Part shown: one piece after another, positions 13,162 to 25,174 of the stretch
Numbering within the stretch: the first letter of the stretch is position 1
Layout: each line of letters begins with the position of its first letter
Source of the DNA: Bubalus kerabau
Taxonomy: Eukaryota > Chordata > Mammalia > Artiodactyla > Bovidae
Length of the DNA: 64,000 nt
Direction: 5' to 3'
Assembly: GCF_029407905.1 (NCBI RefSeq)
Contig: NC_073634.1
Span: 28,037,501 to 28,101,500, forward strand
Position numbers and translations under genes: made by a program
Notes under the pieces: generated by a model
The model's database searches: none
What the model was told of the DNA's origin: nothing
What the model saw: only the letters and a program-made list of their open reading frames with translations

Positions 13162-14245
13162 TTTAAAAGTATTCTTTCCCCTTATGGTTTATCACAGAAT
13201 ATTTTGAATATAATTGCCTGTGCTATACAATAGAACCTTGTTTATCCATTCTGTATATAATAGTTTGCAGTTGTTAACCCCATCTTGAGTGTTGTTAACT
13301 TATTATCTCTCCCCTCCACCGCCCTATACTTGAAATATATAAACTTAAAGGCCATTTATGACAAGCCTCCAGCTACCATCATCATCGGTGAAAAGCAAGT
13401 ATGTGAAAAGGTGTTCAACATCATTAATCATCAGAGCAGTACAATTCAAAACCACAACGAGATGTTGCCTTGTATCTGTTACCTATTATTTTTTTAAAAT
13501 GAGAGATGACAGATGCTGGTGGGGATGTGGAGACGTGTTGGCATGAATTCTTTAAATGTTTGGTGAAGTCATCTGGTTCTGGGCTTTTCTTTGTTGGAAG
13601 ATTTTTGATTACTGATGCAGTCTTCTGTTCACATTTTCTGTTTCTTCGTGATTCAGTCTGGATTGTATATTTCTAGGAATTTAGTCATTTTTCCCTAAAT
13701 TATACAATTTGGTGGGGTGTAGTTGTTCATAGCAGTCACTTAGGGTCCTTTTATGTTTCTGTGATGTCATTTGTAATGTCTTTCACTTCTGATTCTGTTT
13801 ATTTCAATCTTTGTTTTTTCTTAGTCTAGCCACTGGTTTGTAGATTTTATTTTATTTTTTACTTTTTTTTTTTTTTTCAGAAAACTAGCTCTTAGTTTAT
13901 AGATATTTTCTGTTGTTTCTTTGTTTCTTCTTCATGTATTTCTGATATGATCTTCTTTTTCTGATAATTGGAGTAAATTTCTTTTCATTCTTTTCTTTAT
14001 CTTTTCCTCCTCTGACTGGATAATTTCTAATGACTTGTCTTTGAGTTCACAGATTTTTCTGCTTGATTGAGTCTGTTGTTGATGATCATCGTTGTATTTT
14101 TCATTTAATTCATTGTATTCTTCAGCTTTAGAATTTGTTTGGCTTTTCTCAAATGATTTCTTTCTGTTGAACTTCTTGTTTTGTTTGTACATTGTTTTCC
14201 TAATTTTATTGAATTTTCTATCTGTATTTTTCTTACACCTCACTC
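13060..14245 (-). repeat. L1 LINE mosaic, part 1 (3' UTR, ORF2, ORF1 pieces)
   Basis: Positions 13075-13335 look like an antisense artiodactyl L1 3' region containing an (AT)n run at about 13134-13157. Positions 13340-13535 read as L1 ORF2 in the + direction (gccatttatgacaagcctcc, ggtgaaaagcaagtatg), which means an inverted piece. Positions 13545-13925 are antisense ORF2 (gtcatctggttctgggcttt). The minus-strand ORF 14243-13932 has L1 ORF1p coiled-coil features: lysine- and glutamate-rich, with ICELKDKSLEIIQSEEEK. The order 3' to 5' on the + strand fits a minus-strand L1 with a 5' inversion or several insertions. It is dead in all frames. Confidence 0.7.
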
Positions 14246-15110
14246 AACTTCTTTAGAACAGTTCTTCTAAATTCTTGGTCATGGAATCCTAGATCTCTAT
14301 TTCTTTGGGGTTAGTTTCTTAGAAAATTACTGTTCCTTCGGGGATGTCATGTTACTTTAAGTTTTCGAGTTTCTCATAGCTTTGTGTTGATGTCTGTGCG
14401 TTTGATTGAGCAGATACAACAGACTTTACAGACTGGTTTTAGCGGGCAGTGGGTGCAGGGGCACCAGGTGAGCGGTGTGTATTAGCTCCAGCTCTTGGGA
14501 AGGCCCATTGGTGTAGTACACATTCAGCCCCATGAGCTGAGTCAGAAGATTGCAGGTGTCAATGTCAGTAAAGATTGCAGCAGCCAAGGGTGAAGGTGTC
14601 TGCAGCAGCAGAGAGGGCTGTCGGGGACCTCCTGATTGCTCTTTTTCCCACAGTGCATGTCACGGGCAAGGGGCTCCCTCTTGGTTCTGAGTCTGGCTTT
14701 GGAGTGCCTCCGTGGTGGCAGTGGTGCCTGAGGTGGGGGCATGCTTGGCTCACTGAAGCTGGGGGTGGAGTGTGTGCTCACAAAGAGACTGAAGCCTGTG
14801 TTCTGGTGCGTGGGATGTGAGCTCATGCGGAGGAGCCGGGCGCCTGGGATGTGCATGTCTCCTGGGAGGCTAGCAGCAGCAGTGGCTCTTGGTTATTACC
14901 TTGGTGGCAGAAGGTGCCAGCTTTCTCTGCAGAGGAGGCTGCTGGGGTTCACTCCAGCAAACACTACAGAATCCTCTAGTGTGCAAGCTGCCCGCATTCC
15001 ACACTGCTGAGCGGCTGCTGAGTCCTCAGTGACCACGGCTGTCAGTCTTCTCTACAGAGCAAGCTGCTGGGGACCACAGTGGTATCCGCCGTGTGGCTTA
15101 CGCTGACGTC
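14246..15110 (-). repeat. GC-rich stretch, possibly L1 5' UTR
   Basis: An abruptly GC-rich segment follows the antisense ORF1 fragment, exactly where the 5' UTR of a minus-strand L1 would sit. It contains degenerate internal repeats around 'gcagaggaggctgctgggg' and 'acagagcaagctgctgggga' (near 14930-15075). The ORFs here (for example 14575-14820) are overlapping frames of GC-rich DNA and I do not call them genes. An unidentified GC-rich insertion is the alternative. Confidence 0.4.
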
Positions 15111-15359
15111 CTTCACCCTTCGTTGTTCTTGGCCATTTCTGGGTGTCTCAGCTGAACTCCATCTCCTCAGTGATCCTTCCTGTGCAGTTATTCTCCACTT
15201 TTAGCTACACTGTATTGTTGCAGGTTCTTATTTGAGTCTTGTATTTTCCCAGGGCAAGTTTGACTTGTTGATAACTGTCTAATTATTGTACCAAGACTGG
15301 TGCATCCTCCTCTCTCTTTCCGGCGTCTCTCTCTCCCTGTCCATTTTGTCTAGTTTGTT

Positions 15360-16340
15360 GTCATAAAGTTGCTCATAATTTTATTATACTTGTAAGTTCT
15401 GTGGGATGGATTTGTAATGATGTCCCCTCTCAGATTGCTGATACTGGTAATTTAGCTCTTCTTTTTTCATCTTTGGTTTGGCCAGGAAGGTTGTCAATTT
15501 TATTGATCTTTACAAAGAACCAGTTTTTGATTTGATTGATTTTTCTGTTTTCTGTTCCATTGATTTCTGCTTTTCTGTTTATTATTTCTTTCCTTCAGCT
15601 TGCTCTGGACTTATGTTCTTTGTGTTTTCCTAGTGTTTTTTGTTTTGTTTTGTTTTTTTGGTTTTTTGTTTTTGTAAGCTTGGAGTTTAGGTCATTACTT
15701 TGAAACTTTTCTTCTAATGTAATCATTTATTTAGTAGTATACTTTAGGCTGACAGTGAATTCAGGTTTGACCGAGAATTGACTTCCACTTTGTTTGAAAA
15801 ACTGTACTGTCCCTTTTGAAAAGATATTAATTTTTTTTTTCTCTTTAAGTATTCTGAAGATGTCTCTCTATCTGGCTTACATAGCATCTGATGAGAAGTT
15901 CCTATGTATGTAAATGTTTCTTTTTCCTTGTGCGGAAGACTGTCTCTCCACTTTGGGTTCGTAGCAGGGTTTGCTGCTGCACTGTGCCCTTGGTAGGCTT
16001 TTCTGTATACTCACTGTCCCTGTAGTTCACTGAGTTTCCTAGAGCTGAGCTTTGCTGTCTCTATGTTAGTTTGTATAGTTTGTGTTGATCTGTCTTCTAG
16101 TATACTAATTCTTTTCTTGGCTATGTCCAGTATACTGATAAACTTGTTAAAGAAAGTCTTCACATACAGTGCCATATATTCCTAACATTCACATTTTATT
16201 TTTATGCTTTTTGTCTTTGTATAAATTCCCTGTCCATTCGTGTGTATTGTCTACCTTTTCAACCAGATCCTTTAGTGTATTAATGTAGTCTCTTATTGCC
16301 TAGGTTTGGATTTCCTTACTATTTGGCTGCCTTCAGTATA
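15360..16340 (-). repeat. L1 LINE mosaic, part 2 (ORF2 antisense)
   Basis: The + strand reads as antisense L1 ORF2: 'ggtttggccaggaaggttg', 'caattttattgatctttac', 'gaaccagtttttgatttg'. On the minus strand this corresponds to the ORF2 segment containing residues like FFVKINKIDKPLA. It is broken by stops. The 15111-15359 interval before it is probably the same old L1 family but is not clearly assignable. Confidence 0.65.
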
Positions 16341-16869
16341 CTACTGTACTGCAAGGCCTAATATTTCATGTACCATCTTTGAACTCCAAAGAACCCCAAA
16401 AGCTTAACTGGATTTCCCCTTCCTTGCCAGATATGTCCCCCACCCAGCAGGAAAGGGTGAGGGCCATGTGGCTCATGCGCCTCATATGGCTAGGGCACCT
16501 AGCACCCCACCCCCAGCCTTCAACCTAATGGGTTTCATTTCCCTGCCAGCAGGCAGAATTATTGACACAAGCCAATCACATCCTTCTGTGGGAACCTTCT
16601 TCTGGAACCAGGCATATCTCACCCTCTTGTTACATGGAATGCGGTGCCATGTCCCAGTTGCTCCCCTTCATCTTGTACAGTGTCCTCTTCCCCTGGGCTG
16701 TGAGTGTGAGTAACTGCTGTCAGTCTCATTTGTCTCTGGTGTCACGTTTGTATGTCTGGCCACCTTCCACTGTTTGAGGGTTAGTCTCTCCCTCACTGGA
16801 AGGGTGAATGGGGGTGAACTGAACATCCACAGACTTCAAAGTCTTACTTGTGCTTAATGTGGGGCCTGG
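16341..16869. other. Unassigned sequence between L1 pieces
   Basis: This is mixed-composition DNA with no gene that I can support. The segment 16400-16850 could be an old LTR: it has 'ccagatatgtcccccaccca' and 'gtttcatttccctgccagca' blocks and sits inside the L1 mosaic. I cannot name a family. It ends at the 15-bp target duplication of the following SINE. Confidence 0.4.
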
Positions 16870-17081
16870 GCTTCCCAGGTGGCACTAGTGGTAAAGAACC
16901 CGCCTGCCAGTGCAGGAGACATAAGAGACATGGGTTTCATCCCTGGGTCAGGAGGATCCCCTGGAGAAAGAAATGGCAACCCACGCCAGTACTCTTGCCT
17001 GGAGAATCCCAGGGACTGAGGAGTCTGGCGGGCTACAGTCCAGAGGGTCATAAAGAATTGGACACGACTGAGGCAGCTTAG
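16870..17081 (+). repeat. Bov-tA SINE with perfect 15-bp target duplication
   Basis: Full-length Bov-tA: the head 'ggtggcactagtggtaaag' and a variant B box, then the BovB body ending in 'ggacacgactgaggcag'. It is bounded by the identical direct repeats taatgtggggcctgg at 16855-16869 and 17082-17096. The duplication is perfect, so this is one of the younger insertions in the window. Confidence 0.92.
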
Positions 17082-17639
17082 TAATGTGGGGCCTGGAAAG
17101 CAGAGAGTTTAATTTTTCAGTGTGCCTGTCCCGTCCTCGGCAGGCCTTGCACTGTAGAGCCTGTCTCTGCCTTTTTGCCCTTCCCCCTGTGGTAGAGTGG
17201 TGTTGGTGGTCCATGGTAAGGGCTTGGGGTTTCTTCGCTGTCCTTTTCCTGCCCAGTCCTGTGCCCGTGTTTCAGCGGTGGTGCTCCCACAACAGTTCTG
17301 CTCTTTCTCCAGCTCTCTCGTGGCAACCAGTCTCTGCCTTGTGCAGCCTTTTGTTAGCAGGGGTTCTTGGATGTGAGCACATTTCCAGTCCCCCTCCACT
17401 GGCCGCTACATGTTGCCTGGAACGAGGGGATGGGACAGTTTCTAGTCCATCTCCTGTGGCAGATGCTTTGCTTTGTATGAGTGAAGGATCTGGGAAGCAA
17501 GGGGCTGTCTTCGCCAGCGGCAGCAGATCGCCACTGTGCACACCCACACCACCAGCCCTGGGCAGCGGCTTGCTCTGTCCCCGTTCTTTCTGCCGGATAT
17601 CTGATGGAGAAAGGGGGTGTGCCAGTTCCCTCTGCACTG

Positions 17640-19140
17640 TTACATTTAGCTTCATCTTAGAAAGTTTGATCAAGTGTACATTCAGCTTCATTTCTTCATT
17701 TTCCCTTATGGTTTCCTTTTTGATCCATGGGTTATTTAGAAGTAAGTTCCACATACTTGTAGGGTTTTTTCCTCCCATATATATTTTTGGTTATGCATTC
17801 CAGTTTAATTCTGTTGTTTTCAGAAAGCATACTTTGTTAAACACAGACACAAACTCTACATTTTGAAGATTTGATTAACTCTGCCTTAGTATATGGTGTG
17901 TTTGTAGTATGTAGTATATATAGTATATGGTGACTGCACCGTGTGCTCCTGAAAAGAATAGGTATTTTGCTGTTAGGTATAATATTCTATAAATGTTACT
18001 TGGGTCAGGCTTATTAATAGTGTTGTTCAAGTCTTCTGGAGAGTTCTATTACTTGTTGAGAGTAGTATTAAAAGCCTGTAGATAGAGCTGTAGATTTTTC
18101 TAAAATTTTTTTAATTAATTTATTTATTTTAATTGGAGGCTAATTACTTTACAATATTGTAGTGGTTTTTGCCATGCATTGACATGAATTGTATTAGGTT
18201 TTTGCTTTAAATTTGTTGACTCTCTGTTACACACATACACATTTAGGATTGTTACGTTCTCGGGATGAATCGACCTTTTACTGTTTACATTATGCTTCTT
18301 TTTCCCTGGGATAATATTCCTTGTGGCAAAATCTGATTTTTCTCCTATTAATATAACCATTCCAGCTTTGTTGTTTACATGATATATTTTGTTTTCATCC
18401 ATTTTACTTTTTTCCCCCAAACCAATCTAACAATCTCTGCCTTTTACTTCAAGTGTTAGACCACTTGCCTTTAATATAATTTGTTAATAATGTAATTAAC
18501 CATTTAAATCCATCATTTTAATGTGAGTTTTCCATTTGTCCCATTGTTCTTTTCCTTTTTTTAATAATTTTTTTATGACTCCCATTTTATCTCTACTAGT
18601 GGCTTGGCTTACTAATTAAACTTTTGTTTAGTGGTTTACAATATATATCTTTAATGTACCACAGTTTACCTTCAAATAAATACTGCCTAGATTGCGTAGA
18701 TCGGAAGAGCCATGACACAGTGCCCTTCCAGTTCCTCTTTCCCAGTCTTGTGCTTTTGTTGTCATGCATTTTACTCCGTGTTCTAAGTTCCACAGTGAAT
18801 TATTACTGTTTCTTGCTTTAGTCAGTGATTTTTTAAAAGAGATTAATCCCCCAATATGTATTTACTTATTGTTACTTATTTTTAAAAATTCACCATTTCT
18901 GCCCCTCCTCGTTTCTTTGTGTGATTCAAATTTCCACCGCCACCAATGGGGGTTTCTCAGGCTTCCTGCTCTGGCTTGGTTCTTTCTCATGAACAGCTTA
19001 TGGAGATCTGTGGCAAATGTGTTTGAATTCCCCTTCCACAGATGCTAAATGGTTGTTCTAGCCCTCTATTGACCTTTAATAGTTTGGTAAGTTTTTTGTT
19101 GTTCTTACCTTTAGTTTTGTTCACCACTTGTTTCTTTTAT
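17640..19140 (-). repeat. L1 LINE mosaic, part 3, with an L1_BT-like insert
   Basis: Antisense old L1 ORF2 runs from about 17640 ('ttttgatccatgggttattt', 'attccagtttaattctgttg', 'aagtcttctggagagttcta') to about 19140. A younger ruminant L1 3'-end piece, seen on + as 'taattggaggctaattactt' and 'acaatattgtagtggttttt', interrupts it at about 18108-18191. The GC-rich 17097-17640 stretch before it contains a 260-codon open frame (17084-17866) that runs across SINE flank, GC-rich DNA and L1. It has no recognisable domain and is not called a gene. Confidence 0.65.
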
Positions 19141-20051
19141 TTGCTGCCAAAGTAAAAATATTTAATGAGTCCTATCTCTCTTCACAATGGCTTGGGAATT
19201 TAACTTTGCCATAGAAACTCTTTTCATTGAAGGGTATTTCCTGGCTATTGTATCATTTAAACTTCAGTTGCAGATAACAAAATTATAAGAGCTGTTTTAA
19301 ACTGAATGGTGTTTAATTTTAGAAATTAGATACTTAAAATCATTGATAGGGTTGGAGAAGTAGGCTCAAGCTGGATCTCAGAATAATCCCACAGAAACGA
19401 TCCCCAAGTGAGCTGTTAGCTCTGCCCTCTATGGGAATCGAGAAGCTGCTGGGTTAACGTCTGAGCCAGGGTCACACTGCTGTAGCCACGATCTTGAGAT
19501 CAGGAAACCTCTGGCAGGGTCATGGGGTCTAGAACAATTCTGTGCCTCCTGCTTTTGCTGCAGCAAGATGGATCCCTTGCTATGCACCATCCATACTGTG
19601 CCTGTTTAATTTACTTCTGAACTTGTGTTATACATCTGACTGGCAAAAATGAATCACAGGGGGTTCTTAGAAATGCCATGTTTGGATTTCTAACCTTGGT
19701 AGCATAAGAAAGTGAACTAGCAGGAAGTTGGAAAGGATAGCAAGCAAGTCATAATTAGAGACAGTAGACTCCATTTGAGTGAGGCCATTTGAGGAGGAAG
19801 AAATTTATTAAAGGTTGTCAGAAAGCTAACCTCCAGAAGAGCCAGGGATCCATGTTTCGATGCTTCACAGCCAGGACTTCTGAAGCCAACAAACCTACCT
19901 GACCCCACAACGGCGACCCTCCAGCAGGAATCCCCCCAGCCCCCCATCGTGTCTGCTGCCTCTACCCACCCATCTTGCTTGATTCTCTTCTACCCTGACT
20001 CTGTCAGTAAGCGCCATGTATCTTGGCTCTATTCTTAGAACACTACTTTTT

Positions 20052-20296
20052 ACCGAGTTTATTATTAGAGTATTTTTGATTATAAGTGAGGGAAACTCAA
20101 CCTCACCTAGTTTAGAATAAAAGATAGGTATTTTGGTTATATTAGGATTCTTAGTTGCTAAGTACACAATTCACTACATCTGATTTAAGCCGAAAGGCAC
20201 ATAGAATATCAAGTTCTCATAAAGTCTCTGGGAGACTAGAGACCTAGGTTTGGATGTGCCCATGCCCTCTGCTGTTTGAAAGAAAGGTCAGCACAG
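20052..20296 (+). repeat. Direct repeat, copy 1 (about 245 bp)
   Basis: The block runs from about 'cgagtttattattagagtat' to 'gaaagaaaggtcagcacag'. A second copy lies 654-656 bp downstream. The copies share long identical runs such as ggttatattagg and gctaagtacacaattcact, with scattered substitutions and small indels, so identity is roughly 90%. Neither copy is coding. It does not match a repeat family that I know. Confidence 0.85.
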
Positions 20297-20360
20297 ATGC
20301 TGGCTAACAGTCCACAGGGTCACAAAAGAGTCAAACACAACTTAGCAACCAAATAACACC
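20297..20360 (+). repeat. Bov-A tail fragment
   Basis: The stretch 'ggctaacagtccacagggtc' followed by 'cacaaaagagtcaaacacaa' is the BovB-derived 3' part of a Bov-A or Bov-tA SINE without its tRNA head. It lies directly after copy 1 of the direct repeat and is absent after copy 2, so it arrived after the duplication or was lost from one copy. Confidence 0.65.
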
Positions 20361-20705
20361 AATTATCCCTGAATTATTAGAAAACATGGTACTGTCCCTA
20401 AATGAGGAGGCTTAAACTTAATGTCGCAGCATCCGTCTCTGATGTTTATTCCTCTTCTGGTTTTAGCCACAGCCCTGTCTTTATAACTTGTAACTTCTGC
20501 GTTAAATTATCAAGGTAAAAACACACCACCAACAACAGACCTTATATAAAAATAGAAAGGGAAGTCGGTGCAGAAGGAAAATAATTACACTGAGCAAGGA
20601 ATGAAATATAGATGTTTCTCTAGTCTTCCTTTCTCCCTTTGTGAAACGCTTTCTAATGCCTTAGGTGTCATTCAAAATAGAACACCTCCCCCTCCGCCTC
20701 CCCTG

Positions 20706-20952
20706 ACAGAGTTTTGTATCAGAGTACTCTTGATTAGAAGTGAGGGAAACTCAACCTCACCCAGTTTAGAAGAAAAGATAGATATTTTGGTTATATTAGG
20801 TTTCTTAGTTGCTAAGTACACAATTCACTGTATCTGATTTAAGCCAAAAGGCATATAGGATATTAAGTTCTCATAAAATCTCTGGGAAGACTAGAGACCT
20901 AGGTTTGGATGCAGCCCGCACCCTCTGCTATTTGAAAGAAAGGTCAACACAG
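20706..20952 (+). repeat. Direct repeat, copy 2 (about 247 bp)
   Basis: This is the second copy of the block at 20052-20296, in the same orientation. It begins at 'acagagttttgtatcagagt' and ends at 'gaaagaaaggtcaacacag'. It is preceded by a C-rich run (cctccccctccgcctcccct) that the first copy lacks. It is non-coding. Confidence 0.85.
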
Positions 20953-23189
20953 TATCTTAGACGATCAGAGTTCATCTAGGCTGGTGGGGTGACCCAAACC
21001 TTCACTCCTGCAGGTTCTGAGTCCCGGGATAAAGGCAGTGTTCTGTGGAAATCAGTCATTCGTAAGTCTGTGTATGGTATTACTAGCCAATGCATTTCAA
21101 GCAAAAAAGGGAAATCATATCTAGAATAATTGTCCATTCAGTAAGAACAGATAACTGCTATTCTAGGATGCTGAGAGTCTAATCTAGCGGACGTTTTACT
21201 GGGAATGGTCCCATGCTGGAGGCCCTGTGTACTTTGTTCCTTGCAGGTTAGACACTTGGAGGAAGATCAGAATTGGTAAGAGAGATCCCTGTGGTGGCTT
21301 CCGCGTGTGTGTCTATTTTGTTTGTGTCCTTTGAGCAGTCATTGGGTGTCTAGGGAAAGAGGCTGGCTGGCAGCCATAGAGGGGATCATCTTGGCCGATG
21401 ATGGATGAGATGAATGAGCAGCAGATGAATGAGAAACCTCCGGTGCAGAGGACCTTTGTGAGCACAGAGACTCAAATATCCTCACAGCCAGACCCCCTCC
21501 AGGTGTCTGTCCCACAGATCTCTTTTCCAAGCCTCATCGCAACCAGTCCTCTAATCTGATTCCTTTCAAGTCCCTGATCGTTGTGTCAAAGAAATGACCG
21601 TTGTCCACAGGTAGATGTAGATTAGTACCTCTGGCCATCTCTCTTTCAATTCAAAGTACAACATCAGATGTCTACTCTAATGGTCTGCCCTCCACAAGGG
21701 TCTCCCCTCTTCACTGTGCTTCAGTCACTCCTGCTTGGGGCTGAAATGCTACAGAGTCTGATTCCAGTTGGTGCCAGCATCATGCGGAGCCATCTGTTGC
21801 ATTTGGATTTTTTCCTCTTCAGTTGGCATATCATAGGGAACTCCCATGAAGCCAGAGTGAGGGTTGAGGGAGAGACGATACTTCATCAGGAGTAGACACA
21901 GACATGACCTGCACTTCTTGATGAGAGCGTGGTGGTGCTGAGCACAGCTGATTAGGACTTTATGACTTAGATAAAATCTGGCTCATGAGGAAGCTTGGGT
22001 TTCATGGTCACTTGGTTTTCTTTTTTCAGACTACCAGGTAAACTGCATGCCAGGGGCTGTTTCCCAAAAGAATAACTAGGAGATAAGAAGTCTTGCTTTG
22101 CTTAAAACCCTAGGAGACTATGCCTAGGGTTTTGCTGTAGTCAGCTCCTTAACACTGCCCCTCAGACCCTTTCAGCTCCATTAGATTGCTTTATGTTAAA
22201 CTGGAGAAAATTAAATTTGCTTTAACTGCAATTGAAATGCCAGCTGTGCCGATCTGTTCCTGTAGGAGACCACATTTGTTGAAGGTGCCACCCAATTTAA
22301 CTTAAAAATAATTTCGTTTTTGTAAACTCCATTTATTTTTCTCTTCAGGCCAAACGGTGAGTTAAATATGGAGGTGATAGGAATGTCATGAATGGTGTTC
22401 ATGTAGGTCACAAACAGACCCCTAGCTGCACTGGGGTCTGGGAAGAACTATTTAAAGCCAGTGGTACTTTAGAGCAAGCTCGATGAGAGTCAGAGGGTGC
22501 TGACTCACCCATCAGTAAATCTGCCTCAACAGCTAACAATTGAATGTTATCATTCTGTTTGAAGTGCCCTGATTGGCTTCTTGAATGAATAACAGATCTC
22601 CCTTTACAGAGGGACATACGAAATATTTTCTTCCATCTTGGGTATCATAAGTAGAAGCTCATTTGGCGATTTTTGAATAATTATGGAAAATAGCAGACAA
22701 GCTTCCTACTTTTCTGATATGTACCACACTTGGCTGTTTTTCGGAGACTTAGGTTTTCATTTTATTTACAACAAAATAGATTAAAGTAGAGCAGTTTTTG
22801 AAAAGGTGAGAAGTACTACGCTGCAGACCAGTGACCCCTAGCTGTGGATGTCATCTTTGAAAGTTAAAGAACTCGGGCGAGACTTCAAAATACTATTTCT
22901 AAAAATTATACTTCAACCCCACCCATAGCTCGAGAAAAATGTTATCAGTCATAAGGTTTATAATTTTAAACAAAATAGGGGCTGAGAAATGTGTTGTGTC
23001 AATCATCTCTAGCTGAATAGAACTTGTTTGGGGACCCTTTGCTCAGAATTAATTTCAGTTTTCTCAGACATTTCTACTAGAATGTGTCTCCCATGTAGGT
23101 TATTGCCTCATTATTTTTAAGAAGTGGTTTTAAAGGAAAATAGTTCCTGCAGTAGCTTGTTTTCATTATCATGTTACATATTTTTTCAG

Positions 23190-23264
23190 CTCCCTTGGAA
23201 ATCACTGACTAGCATCATTGAATATTATTACATGTGGAAAACTACTGACAGATACGTGCAGCAG
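23190..23264 (+). CDS. MTA3: MTA3 exon B: SANT core
   Basis: A 75-nt, phase-0 exon encodes 25 residues (about 298-322), [20 protein letters not shown] and on to RYVQQ. Acceptor ttttttcag ends at 23189 and donor gtaatt starts at 23265. It carries the third SANT helix. The EYYYMWK cluster matches the MTA1 residues (two tyrosines and a lysine) that, as I recall, bind the inositol phosphate bridging the corepressor and HDAC1, so the HDAC-activating surface appears intact. The sequence is essentially invariant between family members, so this exon alone could not tell MTA1 from MTA3. Confidence 0.97.
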
Positions 23265-25115
23265 GTAATTTTTCATGTTGCTACCAATAGAGTTGCATTT
23301 AAATGAGCTGTTTACACGTTAATATTTCTTAGCAGTATACTTTAAGTTTGTTTTGTTTGCTTTATCTTTTTTAGACCACTATAAACTATGTAATTTCATA
23401 TCTTTAGCATATCATTTTAAGATTTTAGTCTCAATATTTTCTTTACTTCGGATTCCATTATGATAAATATTTTGAAAAGATTGCAGGGAAATATCCACCA
23501 GAGAGGTTTTATTTTCCTTGCCCGTGCCTGGTGCTTCATCTCTTTGTTGGTGTAGTTGATGGAAATGACTTCAGATGTGTAAGAGTTCTTCTGAAACCTC
23601 CTGGACATTTGTGTGATTATATCAAGTGTTTGACCTTAAGTGTAGCAGTTAGTCTTTGCTAGTTTAATGTCTTTACTATTTAAAGTTTACTGTACATAAA
23701 TACAGAACTTTCCCCAAAAAATTATCTCTAAAAGCAGAGATTAACTTATTTTTTAAATCTTCCCCAAATGTCCCAAATTGAGGTAATTCTCTCAATTACT
23801 ACTTTTGGAGGAAAAGTATATTTTCCTCAGGTGACCTAGTATATTATATTCTTCTAGATCCGTGTCAGAACTGGTAGAGACAAAGGGGCAAACAGATTTA
23901 ACAGGCATTTTTTCCCCTAAGCATATGATCACCCAATGGCAAGTGTTACATGCTGTAAAAATACAATTTAAAGGATCACTAAAAAAATTACCCTAGTGAG
24001 TTGTTGAGGTTGTGAATAGTGAGCAGATACCCATGGCTTGTTGAAAAATGTCCAGCGTTATCATCATATATAATTCAGAAAGTGCTTATTTCAAACTAGC
24101 ATCCAAAACCAAGTAAGATGGTTCTCTAGAACATTTGTCTGCCATCTTCTCATCTGTTGTTGACTTTCCAAATAAAGTTTGCATGCGCGCCCTGCACCCC
24201 ACCCCCAGGATCTGCTTAGGTAGATGTGAGGACCATGTGCTCTGGAAATCTGTGTTATTCAAAGTGAAAAGAGTTTCTAGAGATGGCGGCAATGATGGCA
24301 TCGAGGATGGTTGAAATGTGTTTGAATTAAATTATTTCCAAAAATTTCAACTCCTTATTTAAAAGTTTTAAGTTGCCTCCTTAAATTTTTTTATGTCCTT
24401 CTCATTGAGAAAATGGAGGCTTCCCTTGTGTTCTGATGTGTCGTAATTTTGAATATCCACCATACATTATTTTCTTTCTCTATTTGCATTTTCTGTTGTG
24501 TTGATCAGTCTCTGGCTTTGATCATATAATCTTTTCACCATGTCTTTCCCTGCATTTGACTCCTAATTGGTACCTAAAAATCTGACATGAGTTCAGTCAA
24601 GCTTTAAAGTTTACTGCATACCTCCCAAGATTCTGAGGGTAAATGCTTATTTAATTGGACTTAGTTACTGTCTCTTTCTTTTGCATAGACTTTGGAAAGT
24701 AATCATCTCTGAGTAATTTTCTAAAAGCAAAGATCATTGTTTGTTTTTTATCCCTTCCAAAAAGGCAAAAAAGAAATAAAATAGAAACTAAATGTGAAAA
24801 GTAAAAATGATTACTTATAAGTTTGATTTATCTGCTCCTAGAGGAATGGGAAATGGAGTTGCTCATTGCATTATTTTTAAAATTTGTGTCTAAACTGTTT
24901 ATGTAATACCTGTTCTGTACCTCAGAATCTAGTGATTTTTCTTACAAGTTTCTGCAGTTTAAGAACATGTGCATGAAAGAAAAACTCATCTTAAAAAGAT
25001 AGTTTTTGAATTATATTTTAATGTTTTATTTTCTTGTGAATTTTTTAAGACAGATGAAGTGGTAATAATTATTTTGACATTGTGTGTAAAATATTTCATC
25101 TATCTTTTCAATTAG
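23265..25115 (+). other. MTA3: MTA3 intron B-C (1.85 kb)
   Basis: AT-rich non-coding sequence between donor gtaatt and acceptor tcaattag. I recognise no transposable element or RNA gene in it. Confidence 0.8.
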
Positions 25116-25174
25116 AAACGTCTAAAGGCAGCAGAAGCTGAGAGTAAACTGAAACAAGTGTATATCCCAACTTA
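25116..25174 (+). CDS. MTA3: MTA3 exon C: SANT C-terminal helix and linker
   Basis: A 59-nt exon (19 codons plus 2 nt) encodes KRLKAAEAESKLKQVYIPT and the first two bases of Tyr 342, at about residues 323-342. The donor is gtaagt at 25175. The basic and acidic alternation (KRLKAAEAESKLKQ) is an extended helix following SANT that is conserved across the MTA family. The phase-2 end joins correctly to the C that opens the next exon, giving TAC (Tyr). Confidence 0.96.

Larger units (their letters stand above)
10979..23189 (+). other. MTA3: MTA3 intron A-B (12.2 kb)
   Basis: The intron has donor gtaagt and acceptor ttttttcag. It contains an L2-like fragment (about 12140-12240), a Bov-tA SINE with a visible target duplication (12754-12955), a large L1 mosaic (about 13060-19140) carrying an inserted Bov-tA (16870-17081), and a pair of about 245-bp direct repeats (20052-20296 and 20706-20952). 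The region 20953-23189 shows no repeat or gene that I recognise. Many short ORFs exist, but none has splice context or similarity that I can support. Confidence 0.85.

Noticed and set aside
13932..14243. Minus-strand 103-codon ORF as a host gene
   Set aside because: Its coiled-coil composition and the ICELKDKSLEIIQSEE stretch identify it as an L1 ORF1p remnant between other L1 pieces.
17084..17866. 260-codon open frame, the longest in the window
   Set aside because: It starts at the edge of a Bov-tA target duplication, crosses unassigned GC-rich DNA and ends inside antisense L1 sequence. It has no recognisable domain, and overlapping frames on the other strand are equally open.
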